A DNA stretch of 33,445 nt from Bacteroidota bacterium (GTDB lineage: Bacteria; Bacteroidota; Bacteroidia; Chitinophagales; Chitinophagaceae), in contig JAUZOE010000043.1 in assembly GCA_030706605.1 (NCBI GenBank), positions 1 through 33,445 on the forward strand, read 5' to 3'. Both the position numbers and the translations under genes were made by a program. The notes below the pieces were generated by a model, which searched no databases, was not told the origin of the DNA, and was given only the letters and a program-made list of their open reading frames with translations. The stretch's first letter is position 1; the number at the start of each line of letters is the position of its first letter. Shown one piece after another: positions 14,958-22,371 of this stretch.

Positions 14958-15533
14958 TTACAACTTTATTCCTACTCCTAATTGAATAGTTTGTGCTTTC
15001 CAGGTTTCAGAACTTTGAATATTATTCAGGTCAGTAAGCCCACCTACAAATCTTCCATAAATCCTGAATCTCAGGATATTTAATTGAATGCCACCCACCA
15101 GGGAAAAATCACCTGATTTAAAAGCATCCCTTCCATTTTGCAAAAAGTCTTTATTATTATCAATCAAAATTCCAAATTGCGGCCCCGCCTGCAAAGTGAT
15201 GAATTTATTAAGATTATAATTTAATAAAATAGGAATAGTGAGCCCTTTCAGGCTTATTTTATCAACATGATTCAATTGATACACCTGGCTAAAATTGCTG
15301 GCTGTATCTACATTCACCTGGTTAAACAATACTTCAGGCTGAATACCAAATTTACCAAATCCTATAGTAGCAAATGCACCTACCTGGTATCCAAGAGTAA
15401 ACTGATCTTTAAATGATTGCCCGGACATTTTGCCAAGATTGGCTCCTCCTTTTATTCCTAAACTGAATTTCTGTGCAAAAAGCGATGATGTAATCAATAA
15501 TAGAATTACGACTGATAAAATCTTTGTTTTCAT
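14958..15533 (-). CDS. Small outer-membrane beta-barrel protein (PorT-like porin family)
   Basis: 191 residues. MKTKILSVVILLLITSSLFA is a signal peptide with likely cleavage before QKFSLGIKGG. The mature part is a run of amphipathic strands with alternating hydrophobic residues (LGIKGGANLGKMSG, YQVGAFATIGFGKFGIQPEVLFNQ, LKGLTIPILLNYNLNKFITLQAGPQFGILI, FRIYGRFVGGLTDL) ending in a C-terminal strand QLGVGIKL. This is the common Bacteroidota OMP_b-brl_2 type of about 180-220 residues with eight strands. Role unknown; such proteins are structural or stress-related. A fragment of its start and leader is fused to a tsaC fragment at 8044-8160. Confidence 0.9.
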   Translation of the reverse strand: MKTKILSVVILLLITSSLFAQKFSLGIKGGANLGKMSGQSFKDQFTLGYQVGAFATIGFGKFGIQPEVLFNQVNVDTASNFSQVYQLNHVDKISLKGLTIPILLNYNLNKFITLQAGPQFGILIDNNKDFLQNGRDAFKSGDFSLVGGIQLNILRFRIYGRFVGGLTDLNNIQSSETWKAQTIQLGVGIKL

Positions 15534-15865
15534 ATTTGTGAGGTTTTAGTTTATAAGGTGCCAATTTATATGCCAATAATTTATTTAATGCATAATTCAG
15601 GACTTCCCTTTTTAAAATGTGGTGAATAAAAAAATATATTTCTGTATAATATCTATCATTGACCATAGAGAAGAGAGTTAGTTTAATCCATTACCATCCG
15701 AATAAAAACAATTAATCAATTCATTTATGTAAAAATATCAAATTCAATAAAATCCATATTAGAACAATTACGTCTATAATACTTTCAATTCAATAATCTT
15801 AACCTTATGGATAAAGTGCTTTCCACCTAATTAGCTTACCTTTGCGCCTAAAATTAAAAAAATAA
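15534..15865. other. Divergent intergenic region with helicase -7 box
   Basis: It holds the leader of the minus-strand barrel gene on the left and TACCTTTG (15837-15844), a full TAnnTTTG match, 21 bases before the helicase ATG. No TTG is at the expected distance upstream of that box. The central AT-rich 200 bases show no gene or repeat. Confidence 0.5.
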
Positions 15866-17593
15866 ATGAACGCATTTGAAGGCTTAGGCCTAAATGAAAA
15901 TTTGGTTAAAGCGGTTACTGATCTTGGTTTTGATGCACCTACGCCCATACAATCTAAAGCAATCCCAATCCTCCTTTCAGGCACTACAGATTTTGTAGGT
16001 CTTGCTCAAACAGGCACCGGGAAAACAGCAGCTTTCGGGTTACCATTATTACAATTAATAGATCCATTAAGTAGATTTCCCCAGGCATTAATCGTATGCC
16101 CCACACGCGAATTATGTTTGCAAATTTGCAATGATCTTCAGGATTTTAAAAAATATTCAAGAAATATTGAAGCAGAGCCTGTTTATGGGGGAGCTTCTAT
16201 TGTGATGCAGATACGTGCCCTGAAAAAAGGTGCGCATATAGTAGTGGCTACGCCGGGACGACTTATAGATATGATTGAAAGAAAAGCTATTGATCTTGAA
16301 AAAGTAAAATATGTAGTTCTGGATGAAGCAGATGAAATGCTGAATATGGGTTTTAGAGACGATATAGATTTTGTTTTGAAAAATACCGTAAACCGTGAAA
16401 GTACCTGGCTTTTCAGCGCTACAATGCCCGCTGCAGTTAAGGCTATTTCCAAAAATTTTATGAAAGATCCACAGGAAATAACTGTGGGGAAAAAGAATAC
16501 AGCCAATGTAAATATTGATCACCAGTATTTCATTACACCTGCGCATTCCCGCTATGAAACTTTGAGGAGATTGGTCGATTTTAACCCAGGGATGTATGGC
16601 ATTATTTTTACCCGTACCAAGGTAGATGCACAGGATATTACCGAAAGATTATCGAAAGAAGGTTATGATATTGAAGCGATACATGGTGATCTCACGCAAC
16701 AACAGCGTGACAGGGTAATGAAAAAATTCCGTGATAAAAGTATCCAGATTCTTATAGCAACTGATGTAGCGGCAAGAGGAATTGATGTAGATGGTATCAC
16801 ACACGTTATTAATTACGAATTGCCTGATGATATAGAAGTATATACCCACAGAAGCGGACGTACTGCACGTGCGGGGAAAAGTGGTATCTGCATTTCAATT
16901 TGCCACAGTAGAGAATCATTTAAAATCCGTCAGCTCGAAAAAATGACGAATGCTTCTTTTCATAAATTAGATATTCCAACAGGCAAAGATGTGTGCCGCA
17001 AGCAGTTTTTCTATTTTATGGATAAATTAATTAATGCCGATATTTCAAGTGGCGATTACGAAACTTATATGCCCGACCTGCAAAATAAATTTGCCGATAT
17101 CAGCAAAGAAGAAGTCTTGAAAAGAGTTGCTGCTATAGAATTCAGCCACTTTTTAAAATATTACGAAAATGCCGAAGACCTTAATGCCCGGCAGGATTTC
17201 AGAGACAGGCGTAACGATAATCTTAATAGAAAAGATGGCCCTGTTAAAAGAGAAAGACCCTCATATCAAAGAGATGAAGGATTTACCAAGCTCTTTATTA
17301 ACCTCGGCACAAAAGATGGTTTTTATAAAGCCAGTTTTTTACAATACATACTTGACGAAAGCAACCTGAAAAAAGAAGTGCTGGGAAGAATTGATTTGCG
17401 CGACATGAATGCGTGGGTAGAAGTGGATAAAGCAGCAGCAACAAAAATGATTAAAAGCCTTGACGGTAAAATGCATAATGGCAGAGCCATAAGAATGAAT
17501 GAAGCTGATGGTGGCGGCAGAAGTAACAATGTAGGAAGCAGAAGACCTTCTCATGATGGAAGAAAAAGAATTCCCATAAGAGAAAGAAGATAA
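15866..17593 (+). CDS. ATP-dependent DEAD-box RNA helicase with DbpA-type RNA-binding domain
   Basis: 575 residues. All helicase motifs are visible: Q motif (FDAPTPIQ, 22-29), Walker A AQTGTGKT (47-54), PTREL, TPGR (129-132), DEAD at 153-156, SAT at 184-186, IIFTRT, TDVAARGID and HRSGRTARAG. After the core come a charged linker rich in Arg and Asp, then a C-terminal domain (KLFINLGTKDGFYKASFL onward, about 474-550) of the DbpA RNA-binding type, and a basic Arg/Gly/Ser tail. This architecture matches CsdA/DeaD and DbpA-related helicases, which remodel rRNA during ribosome assembly and unwind mRNA in the cold. It stands alone, with a -7 box upstream and a strong hairpin downstream. Confidence 0.96.
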   Translation: MNAFEGLGLNENLVKAVTDLGFDAPTPIQSKAIPILLSGTTDFVGLAQTGTGKTAAFGLPLLQLIDPLSRFPQALIVCPTRELCLQICNDLQDFKKYSRNIEAEPVYGGASIVMQIRALKKGAHIVVATPGRLIDMIERKAIDLEKVKYVVLDEADEMLNMGFRDDIDFVLKNTVNRESTWLFSATMPAAVKAISKNFMKDPQEITVGKKNTANVNIDHQYFITPAHSRYETLRRLVDFNPGMYGIIFTRTKVDAQDITERLSKEGYDIEAIHGDLTQQQRDRVMKKFRDKSIQILIATDVAARGIDVDGITHVINYELPDDIEVYTHRSGRTARAGKSGICISICHSRESFKIRQLEKMTNASFHKLDIPTGKDVCRKQFFYFMDKLINADISSGDYETYMPDLQNKFADISKEEVLKRVAAIEFSHFLKYYENAEDLNARQDFRDRRNDNLNRKDGPVKRERPSYQRDEGFTKLFINLGTKDGFYKASFLQYILDESNLKKEVLGRIDLRDMNAWVEVDKAAATKMIKSLDGKMHNGRAIRMNEADGGGRSNNVGSRRPSHDGRKRIPIRERR

Positions 17594-17613
17594 ATATCAA
17601 TTTTACGAATTTG

Positions 17614-17666
17614 AATAAAATAATTACTACTGAAAAACGCTCCTCTTCAGTAGTAATTATTTTATT
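17614..17666. terminator. Long perfect hairpin between convergent genes
   Basis: TAAAATAATTACTACTGAA (17616-17634) is exactly complementary to 17646-17664; two more A-T pairs extend the stem to 21 bp, with an 11-base loop. It lies 20 bases after the helicase stop and can form on either strand. The stem base is AT-rich and the T-run is interrupted, so termination is probable but not certain. Confidence 0.65.
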
Positions 17667-17671
17667 TCTGC

Positions 17672-17700
17672 TATTTTCCGGTTCTCGGAGACCGAAAATA
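17672..17700. terminator. Second hairpin in the convergent intergenic region
   Basis: TATTTT-C-CGGT (17672-17682) pairs with ACCGAAAATA (17691-17700) with one bulged C and an eight-base loop. Read on the minus strand it could serve the convergent DUF3810 gene, whose stop is 118 bases away. Confidence 0.4.
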
Positions 17701-17817
17701 AACGCCTTCTATCCTGGATGAATGATTTTGAGTTAACAATTCTGACAGATGAAAATTTTAGAAATAAAATTTGTAAACTAGAGATTTGGGAATACAAATT
17801 TCGGAATCCAGTTCCGC

Positions 17818-18912
17818 CTATATATTCCCATATTTTTTATAGTACGCAATCAGCATAGAAATCACTTCGTTATAACTTCGGATGCCCTTGGGTTGTTCAT
17901 TCATCTTTAAATATTTCCCATACATCCAGTTAATTGCAGGCTCCATAAAACCGACGTGAGCAAGATTGAATTGTCTCCACTCCACAATATCTTTTTTTAC
18001 GGGGGGAAGCAATAATTTCATTGATTGTATTGAGTACGCAGAATCAAAATAATATACCTCGCGGTTGGCATACATAAAAAGATCAAGATAACAGGAATAA
18101 TGAAAAAGGGTATCATCAGAATTAACCGCTGCCATATATCCTACAAAATTGGCTTCATTCTCTTTTGCATAACCGATCTGGTGCGCAATTTCATGAGTGG
18201 TAATATATGGCTGCAAAAATTTTGGCACCGTGGTATTCACCTGTGCTTCGCCAGTAAAAGGATTATAATACCCCGTAAATCCGAGGTAATTGCCTGCCCA
18301 CCCAAATAGAGAAGATTTTACAGAAGGAACTTTATACTGAAGAAAAGGATATATTTTCCCGGTTTCATTATAGCAATTTTCTGCTCTTTCAAATAATTCT
18401 TTATTGCCTGGATAAATAGCTTTCTTATTGTGGATCAAAGACAATTTTGAAGCATTTACCTTTTGCAATAAAATATTTTGCAAAGTCTTTAAATCAGAAG
18501 TGTCATACGTCATTTCAGATAAACCCAGTTGGCTTGCTATACCTTTCCTGTTATAATTTAATCCCCAAAAAATATTAAAAATGAGATAAATAAAAATAAG
18601 TCCTATTAATACCTGATATACTTTTTGAAAAAGTTGTTTCCCTCGTAATTGCTTTTTAAAAAGCAATCTTAGATTCTTACTTAATTTCCATAAAAGCCAG
18701 CAAACTACTGTGAAATATAAGATATCGCCGATGCTAAAGGGAATCCATCCAAAAAGGAACCTCAGCATTTTTGAAAAAACATTATAAAATCCAGAAGTAT
18801 AAAACACCTCTACCCTTTCCGGGCTTAAAGAAAATATTTTAAGAAAAATTACCAAAAACAGAACTGTAATCCATAGATTTTTTTTTCGGCTTAAAATTGT
18901 ATTCATGCTCAT
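17818..18912 (-). CDS. DUF3810 family membrane protein with HExxH metalloprotease-like motif
   Basis: 364 residues. Three hydrophobic segments near the N terminus (about 12-29, 57-76, 100-118) anchor the protein. The C-terminal domain carries YITTHEIAHQIGYAKENEANFVGYMAAV, with HEIAH at 240-244 and E253 or E251 as possible third zinc ligand, the gluzincin layout. SLFGWAGNYLGFTGYYNPFTGEAQV just before it is typical of DUF3810. The family is common in Bacteroidota and Firmicutes; its substrate is unknown, so protease activity is inferred from the motif. The start may also be M3 (18906). No operon partner: the neighbour to the right is 436 bases away. Confidence 0.88.
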   Translation of the reverse strand: MSMNTILSRKKNLWITVLFLVIFLKIFSLSPERVEVFYTSGFYNVFSKMLRFLFGWIPFSIGDILYFTVVCWLLWKLSKNLRLLFKKQLRGKQLFQKVYQVLIGLIFIYLIFNIFWGLNYNRKGIASQLGLSEMTYDTSDLKTLQNILLQKVNASKLSLIHNKKAIYPGNKELFERAENCYNETGKIYPFLQYKVPSVKSSLFGWAGNYLGFTGYYNPFTGEAQVNTTVPKFLQPYITTHEIAHQIGYAKENEANFVGYMAAVNSDDTLFHYSCYLDLFMYANREVYYFDSAYSIQSMKLLLPPVKKDIVEWRQFNLAHVGFMEPAINWMYGKYLKMNEQPKGIRSYNEVISMLIAYYKKYGNI

Positions 18913-19175
18913 AGAAGAAATTATTTCCCTTCATTTTTTCTGAAAATCATCCGCAAATAATACTTGTTTTTGAAAAAGTTATTTCAAAGGTAAAACCCAT
19001 TCCATTTTAATTTGTAACAGGGCTTTTTATCAAAACATCATTTTATAAGAAACATTAAAGTTAATACATAAAACTACCTCAGATCAACTTTCTGATGATA
19101 AATACAAGGATAATAACAAATACCAATCAAAATATACCGTGGGATTTCCAAACGTCCATGAATGGAGGGCTATTT

Positions 19176-19183
19176 TAGTTTTG
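19176..19183 (+). promoter_or_regulatory. -7 box of the candidate small RNA
   Basis: TAGTTTTG is a full match to TAnnTTTG. The predicted transcription start, about seven bases on, falls just before the first hairpin at 19191. No TTG is seen at the -33 distance. Confidence 0.45.
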
Positions 19184-19189
19184 CATTAA

Positions 19190-19305
19190 ACGAAAAAGTT
19201 CATTGAAACTTCTTCCAATGAACTTTTCGAAAGTGCTAACCGCACTAGTATTAGAAATACTATATCAATTATTTGTGAAAATATTACCTGAAATTCAGGT
19301 TTTTT
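19190..19305 (+). ncRNA. Candidate structured small RNA of about 115 nt
   Basis: Four hairpins follow one another. A: CGAAAAAGTTCATTG (19191-19205) with CAATGAACTTTTCG (19216-19229), 14 pairs with one bulged A. B: AGTGC (19232-19236) with GCACT (19242-19246). C: TAGTATT (19246-19252) with AATACTA (19256-19262), loop AGA. D: ACCTG (19286-19290) with CAGGT (19296-19300), running into six T (19300-19305), a rho-independent terminator facing plus. No plus-strand gene precedes this terminator, so an RNA starting near 19190 would explain it. B and C share one base, so they may be alternative or stacked. No open frame of note lies inside. Known Bacteroidota RNA families were not matched from memory. 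Alternative: hairpin A terminates the minus-strand peroxiredoxin transcript. Confidence 0.5.
19286..19305 (+). terminator. Rho-independent terminator facing plus
   Basis: ACCTG-AAATT-CAGGT followed by TTTTT. The T-run lies on the plus-strand side only, so it does not belong to the minus-strand peroxiredoxin gene. Confidence 0.6.
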
Positions 19306-19348
19306 ATATTCAAAAAACTTAATCCTTTTGCAATATTTTACAAGTTAA

Positions 19349-19978
19349 TTATGGCTGAGGTGTATAGCGTAAATAAGGTTTTACTTCTCTTACACCCTTT
19401 GGAAATTTTGTCTTAGCATCTTCAGTGCTGATAGTATTTGCTATAATTACATCATCTCCATTATTCCAATCGGCAGGAGTGGACACACTAAATTTTGAAG
19501 TTAATTGCAAGGAATCCAACACTCTCAATACTTCATTAAAATTTCTCCCGGTTGATGCAGGATAAACAATCATCAGCTTAATTTTTTTATCTGGCCCTAT
19601 TATGAATAATGAGCGCACTGTAGTAGTAGTAGAAGCATTGGGATGCATCATTCCATAAAGATTGGCAACCGTTTTATCTTCATCAGCAATAATTGGAAAT
19701 TCTACATTTACATGCTGGGTTTCATTGATATCATTTCTCCAGCCAAGATGCTTATCCAATGGATCCACACTTACTGCGAGCACTTTTGTATTACGCTTTT
19801 CAAATTCACTTTTTAAAGCAGCAGTTCTTCCTAATTCTGTAGTACAAACAGGCGTATAATCTGCAGGGTGTGAAAATAAAATTCCCCATCCGTCTCCAAG
19901 GAATTCGTAAAAATTAATTTTACCTTCAGTTGTTTCCGATGTAAAATCGGGAGCTGTGTCCCCTAATTGTAAACTCAT
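19349..19978 (-). CDS. 1-Cys peroxiredoxin (Prx6-like)
   Basis: 209 residues. LGDTAPDFTSETTEG begins the thioredoxin fold; FSHPADYTPVCTTELG holds the peroxidatic C45 with T42 of the PxxxTxxC motif, and R at the WRNDI region (about 75) supports it. No second cysteine is present, so it is the 1-Cys type, in which an outside thiol restores the enzyme. The C-terminal dimerisation arm (STPADWNNGDDVIIANTIS, then KPYLRYTPQP) is of Prx6 type. It reduces H2O2 and organic peroxides in the cytoplasm. It is divergent from an Rrf2 regulator, with a 19-nt palindrome over the promoter region, implying redox control. Confidence 0.95.
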   Translation of the reverse strand: MSLQLGDTAPDFTSETTEGKINFYEFLGDGWGILFSHPADYTPVCTTELGRTAALKSEFEKRNTKVLAVSVDPLDKHLGWRNDINETQHVNVEFPIIADEDKTVANLYGMMHPNASTTTTVRSLFIIGPDKKIKLMIVYPASTGRNFNEVLRVLDSLQLTSKFSVSTPADWNNGDDVIIANTISTEDAKTKFPKGVREVKPYLRYTPQP

Positions 19979-20006
19979 AATTATATTTTTTTATTAATAG
20001 ATATTG

Positions 20007-20014
20007 CAAATATA
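20007..20014 (-). promoter_or_regulatory. -7 box of the peroxiredoxin promoter
   Basis: On the minus strand TATATTTG matches TAnnTTTG, 28 bases before the ATG. The -33 position (about 20034-20036) falls inside the palindrome 20021-20039. Confidence 0.55.
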
Positions 20015-20020
20015 TTAATG

Positions 20021-20039
20021 TCCTACCAAAATAGTAGGA
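20021..20039. promoter_or_regulatory. Palindromic operator between peroxiredoxin and Rrf2 gene
   Basis: TCCTAC (20021-20026), seven bases, GTAGGA (20034-20039). It overlaps the -33 position of both divergent promoters: 20 bases from the prx -7 box (20007-20014) and 20 from the rrf2 -7 box (20050-20057). A dimeric Rrf2 regulator is the natural candidate to bind here. Confidence 0.6.
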
Positions 20040-20049
20040 ATTAATTCTA

Positions 20050-20057
20050 TAAATTTG
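20050..20057 (+). promoter_or_regulatory. -7 box of the rrf2 promoter
   Basis: TAAATTTG matches TAnnTTTG fully, 50 bases before the ATG at 20108. The -33 position lies in the centre of the palindrome. Confidence 0.5.
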
Positions 20058-20107
20058 TATCAATTTAAAAAAATTGCTATTTTTTTACAAAAATCATTAA
20101 CATTGAT

Positions 20108-20524
20108 ATGCTTTCCAAAAAAACCCAATATGCCTTCAGGGCGCTTGCACACCTCGCATTAAATTATGGTAAAGATCCTGTAAGGATATCTACCATTGCC
20201 TTAAAGGAAAAAATTCCTTTAAAATTCCTGGAAAATATTCTTGTTGAGTTAAAAAATGTCGATTTACTTGAAAGTAAGAAAGGAAAAGGTGGCGGTTATT
20301 CATTGAAAATTTCTCCTAAGAAAATCAATCTTGCTACAGTAATACGGGTTATTAACGGACCAATCGCCTTACTTCCATGTGTGAGTTTGAACTTTTATGA
20401 AAAATGCACTGATTGTGATGAAGAAACCTGTGGAATAAGAAAAATGATGATTATAGCCAGGGATTCAACATTAAAAGTCCTCGAAAAGAAAACTTTAAAT
20501 GATATTATAATAGCAAAAGATTAA
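20108..20524 (+). CDS. Rrf2 family transcriptional regulator with four cysteines
   Basis: 138 residues. The winged helix at the N terminus begins MLSKKTQYAFRALAHLALN; the recognition-helix region is KIPLKFLENILVELKN (35-50) and the wing is SKKGKGGGYSLKISP (56-70), as in IscR and NsrR. C91, C100, C103 and C108 lie in the loop that holds a [2Fe-2S] or [4Fe-4S] cluster in relatives; spacing here is CX8CX2CX4C, so cluster binding is likely but the type is open. It probably senses redox or iron-sulfur state and controls the divergent peroxiredoxin and itself through the palindrome at 20021-20039. Ends four bases before the convergent dinB stop. Confidence 0.93.
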   Translation: MLSKKTQYAFRALAHLALNYGKDPVRISTIALKEKIPLKFLENILVELKNVDLLESKKGKGGGYSLKISPKKINLATVIRVINGPIALLPCVSLNFYEKCTDCDEETCGIRKMMIIARDSTLKVLEKKTLNDIIIAKD

Positions 20525-20528
20525 AGCT

Positions 20529-21659
20529 TCATTTTCCTGAAGCCCGGTAGACAGAAGCTCCTCCAAACCTGTTTTTTACGTCGTCAATTGCTTTGTACAA
20601 AGTATTTTTCCTTTCTGTATTTTGGAACAAATTTGTCTGAACAGCATCGTTGCTCAAATCGCTAACCCGAACTCCGAGTAAGCGTACGAGCATTCCTTTT
20701 TTATATAATTTATGAAAAAGATCTTTGGCAACAGGAATGATCTCATCATCAGCAGAAGTATATGGAATGCTTACCTGTCGTGAATTAGTTTCAAAATCAG
20801 GATACCTTATTTTTATAGTAACACAACCGGCCACTTTCTCTTCTTTCCTGAGTTCGAAGGATATTTTTTCCGTCATGCGTACTATTTCACTCATCAGAAA
20901 ATTGATATCGCTTATGTTTTCCTGGAAAGTATTTTCTTTTGAAATGGATTTAGGTTCCCTGTATTCAGTAATTACCGAAGTATAATTTCCCTGGGCTTTA
21001 TTCCATAGTTCATATCCCCATTTACCCAACCATTTTTCTAAATCTCCAGGAGTAGTATTATGAATGTCTTTTATCAATTTTATTTCATGATAATTCAATA
21101 TCTGGCTGGCCCGTTCTCCTACTCCTGGAATTTTATCAACTTCCAAAGGAGCCAGGAATTCGTTTTCTTTTCCTAATGGAACCTGTAAAAACCCATTGGG
21201 TTTGGCTTCGTTGGTAGCCATTTTTGCTACCATTTTATTTTTTGCAATTCCGAAAGAAATAGGAAGCCCGGTTTCGTTGATAATCTGTTCCCGCAATTCA
21301 ATTGTCCATTTCAATGGATCAAAAAATTTATCCATCCCCGTCAGATCTATATAAAATTCATCAACAGATGCCTTTTCAAAAAGAGGCGCTTTTGATGCTA
21401 TAATTTTTGTCACCCATTTGGAATACCTCGAATATTCTGAGTGAGTGCCGGAAATGACAATGGCGTGTGGACAAAGCCTTATAGCCGTTTTCATTGGCAT
21501 GGCAGAATGAACACCAAACTTCCTGGCTTCATAACTACAGGTAGACACGATCCCTTTCTCGTTCTGGCCTCCAACAATGACAGCTTTACCTTTTAAAGAA
21601 GGTTGTGTAAGTAACTCCACTGAAACGAAAAAAGAATCAAGATCAAAATGAGCTATCAT
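20529..21659 (-). CDS. dinB: DNA polymerase IV (Y-family)
   Basis: 376 residues. Palm motif MIAHFDLDSFFVSVE with D6 and D8, steric-gate F11, SYEARKFGVHSAMP fingers motif (42-55), and the second catalytic pair D100-E101 in KASVDEFYIDL. The helix-hairpin-helix with KIPGVGERASQIL and a little-finger domain follow. QTNLF at 341-345 is a beta-clamp-binding motif, placed about 30 residues before the end rather than at the very end. It performs error-prone bypass of damaged bases. Convergent with the Rrf2 gene and 49 bases downstream of rimM, with which it may share a transcript. No LexA-like operator was seen nearby. Confidence 0.96.
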   Translation of the reverse strand: MIAHFDLDSFFVSVELLTQPSLKGKAVIVGGQNEKGIVSTCSYEARKFGVHSAMPMKTAIRLCPHAIVISGTHSEYSRYSKWVTKIIASKAPLFEKASVDEFYIDLTGMDKFFDPLKWTIELREQIINETGLPISFGIAKNKMVAKMATNEAKPNGFLQVPLGKENEFLAPLEVDKIPGVGERASQILNYHEIKLIKDIHNTTPGDLEKWLGKWGYELWNKAQGNYTSVITEYREPKSISKENTFQENISDINFLMSEIVRMTEKISFELRKEEKVAGCVTIKIRYPDFETNSRQVSIPYTSADDEIIPVAKDLFHKLYKKGMLVRLLGVRVSDLSNDAVQTNLFQNTERKNTLYKAIDDVKNRFGGASVYRASGK

Positions 21660-21708
21660 ATTTGAAAGAATTAGTAATTCCCAAGGACAAATTTACCTGT
21701 CTGTTTGA

Positions 21709-22230
21709 TCAGGAATTTTTATAAATTTCCAACAAACCATCTGGCAGATTTACATATAATTTCTTGTTTTTTTTATCGATTTTTTCTAAAAAATTTTCAT
21801 GAACCGGGATCAATGCTTCTTTGCCTTCAATTAAAATAGAGCATAATAGCTGGTGAGGCTGTTCAATTACTTCAAGCACTTCCCCTAATTCTATTTCATT
21901 GTCTATAACCATAAACCCCAAAAGAGAAATAGGCGCTGATCCTGCGGCAAACTTTTTAAAATCAATTTCACTTAGCCACACTTCTTTTTTAATAAGAACA
22001 TGTGCGGCTTCCTTTGATTGAAGACCTTCCAATGAAAGATATATTTCTTTATCATTTTTTATTTTAGCAGCAGTGATAAAGTAAGGAAGAAATGTATTAT
22101 TTTTTTCTTCAATAAAAATGGTTTCCAACCCTTTCAAAGAAGTTTTTTTCCCCAGGCAATGTTCCAGCACTAATTGTCCCTGCACCCCGAAAGTTGCGAC
22201 CAATTTACCTATTTTAAAATATTGATTCAT
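21709..22230 (-). CDS. rimM: 16S rRNA processing protein RimM
   Basis: 173 residues, normal for the family. YFKIGKLVATFGVQGQLVLEH (4-24) is the typical N-terminal segment of the RimM beta-barrel, and the C-terminal PRC-barrel holds GFMVIDNEIELGEVLEVIEQPHQLLCSIL and ALIPVHENFLEKID. RimM binds ribosomal protein uS19 and helps mature the 30S head. In many bacteria it sits in an rpsP-rimM-trmD operon. Here it is separated from those and lies between rpoD (with its own terminator) and dinB. Confidence 0.93.
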   Translation of the reverse strand: MNQYFKIGKLVATFGVQGQLVLEHCLGKKTSLKGLETIFIEEKNNTFLPYFITAAKIKNDKEIYLSLEGLQSKEAAHVLIKKEVWLSEIDFKKFAAGSAPISLLGFMVIDNEIELGEVLEVIEQPHQLLCSILIEGKEALIPVHENFLEKIDKKNKKLYVNLPDGLLEIYKNS

Positions 22231-22315
22231 ACGTCGTCAAAAGTAGATAGAAAATAGTTGGATTCCATTTTTCAAGATATTTTTATACAAATAGTAAGGT
22301 TAATATCCAGGACAT

Positions 22316-22348
22316 AAAAAAAGTGAATACCTTTTCAGGTACTCACTT
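22316..22348 (-). terminator. Terminator of rpoD
   Basis: AAGTGAATACC (22321-22331) pairs with GGTACTCACTT (22338-22348) with one mismatch and a six-base loop. On the minus strand it runs into a T-run (complement of the A-run at 22316-22322), just after the rpoD stop and before rimM. Confidence 0.75.
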
Positions 22349-22371
22349 ATATATTTAGTCATGAAAAAAAA

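Larger units (their letters stand above)
18913..19348. other. Long intergenic region containing a candidate structured RNA
   Basis: Both flanking genes are on the minus strand. The left 220 bases show nothing recognisable. The right part (19176-19305) holds a plus-strand -7 box, four successive hairpins and a T-run, described in the next entries. Confidence 0.6.

Noticed and set aside
16157-16546. Minus-strand frames inside the DEAD-box helicase gene
   Set aside because: They are shadows of a gene with every helicase motif; they show no motifs themselves.
20526-20543. GCTTCA/TGAAGC hairpin as terminator between rrf2 and dinB
   Set aside because: The stem is only six bases, lies within the dinB coding end and has no T-run.
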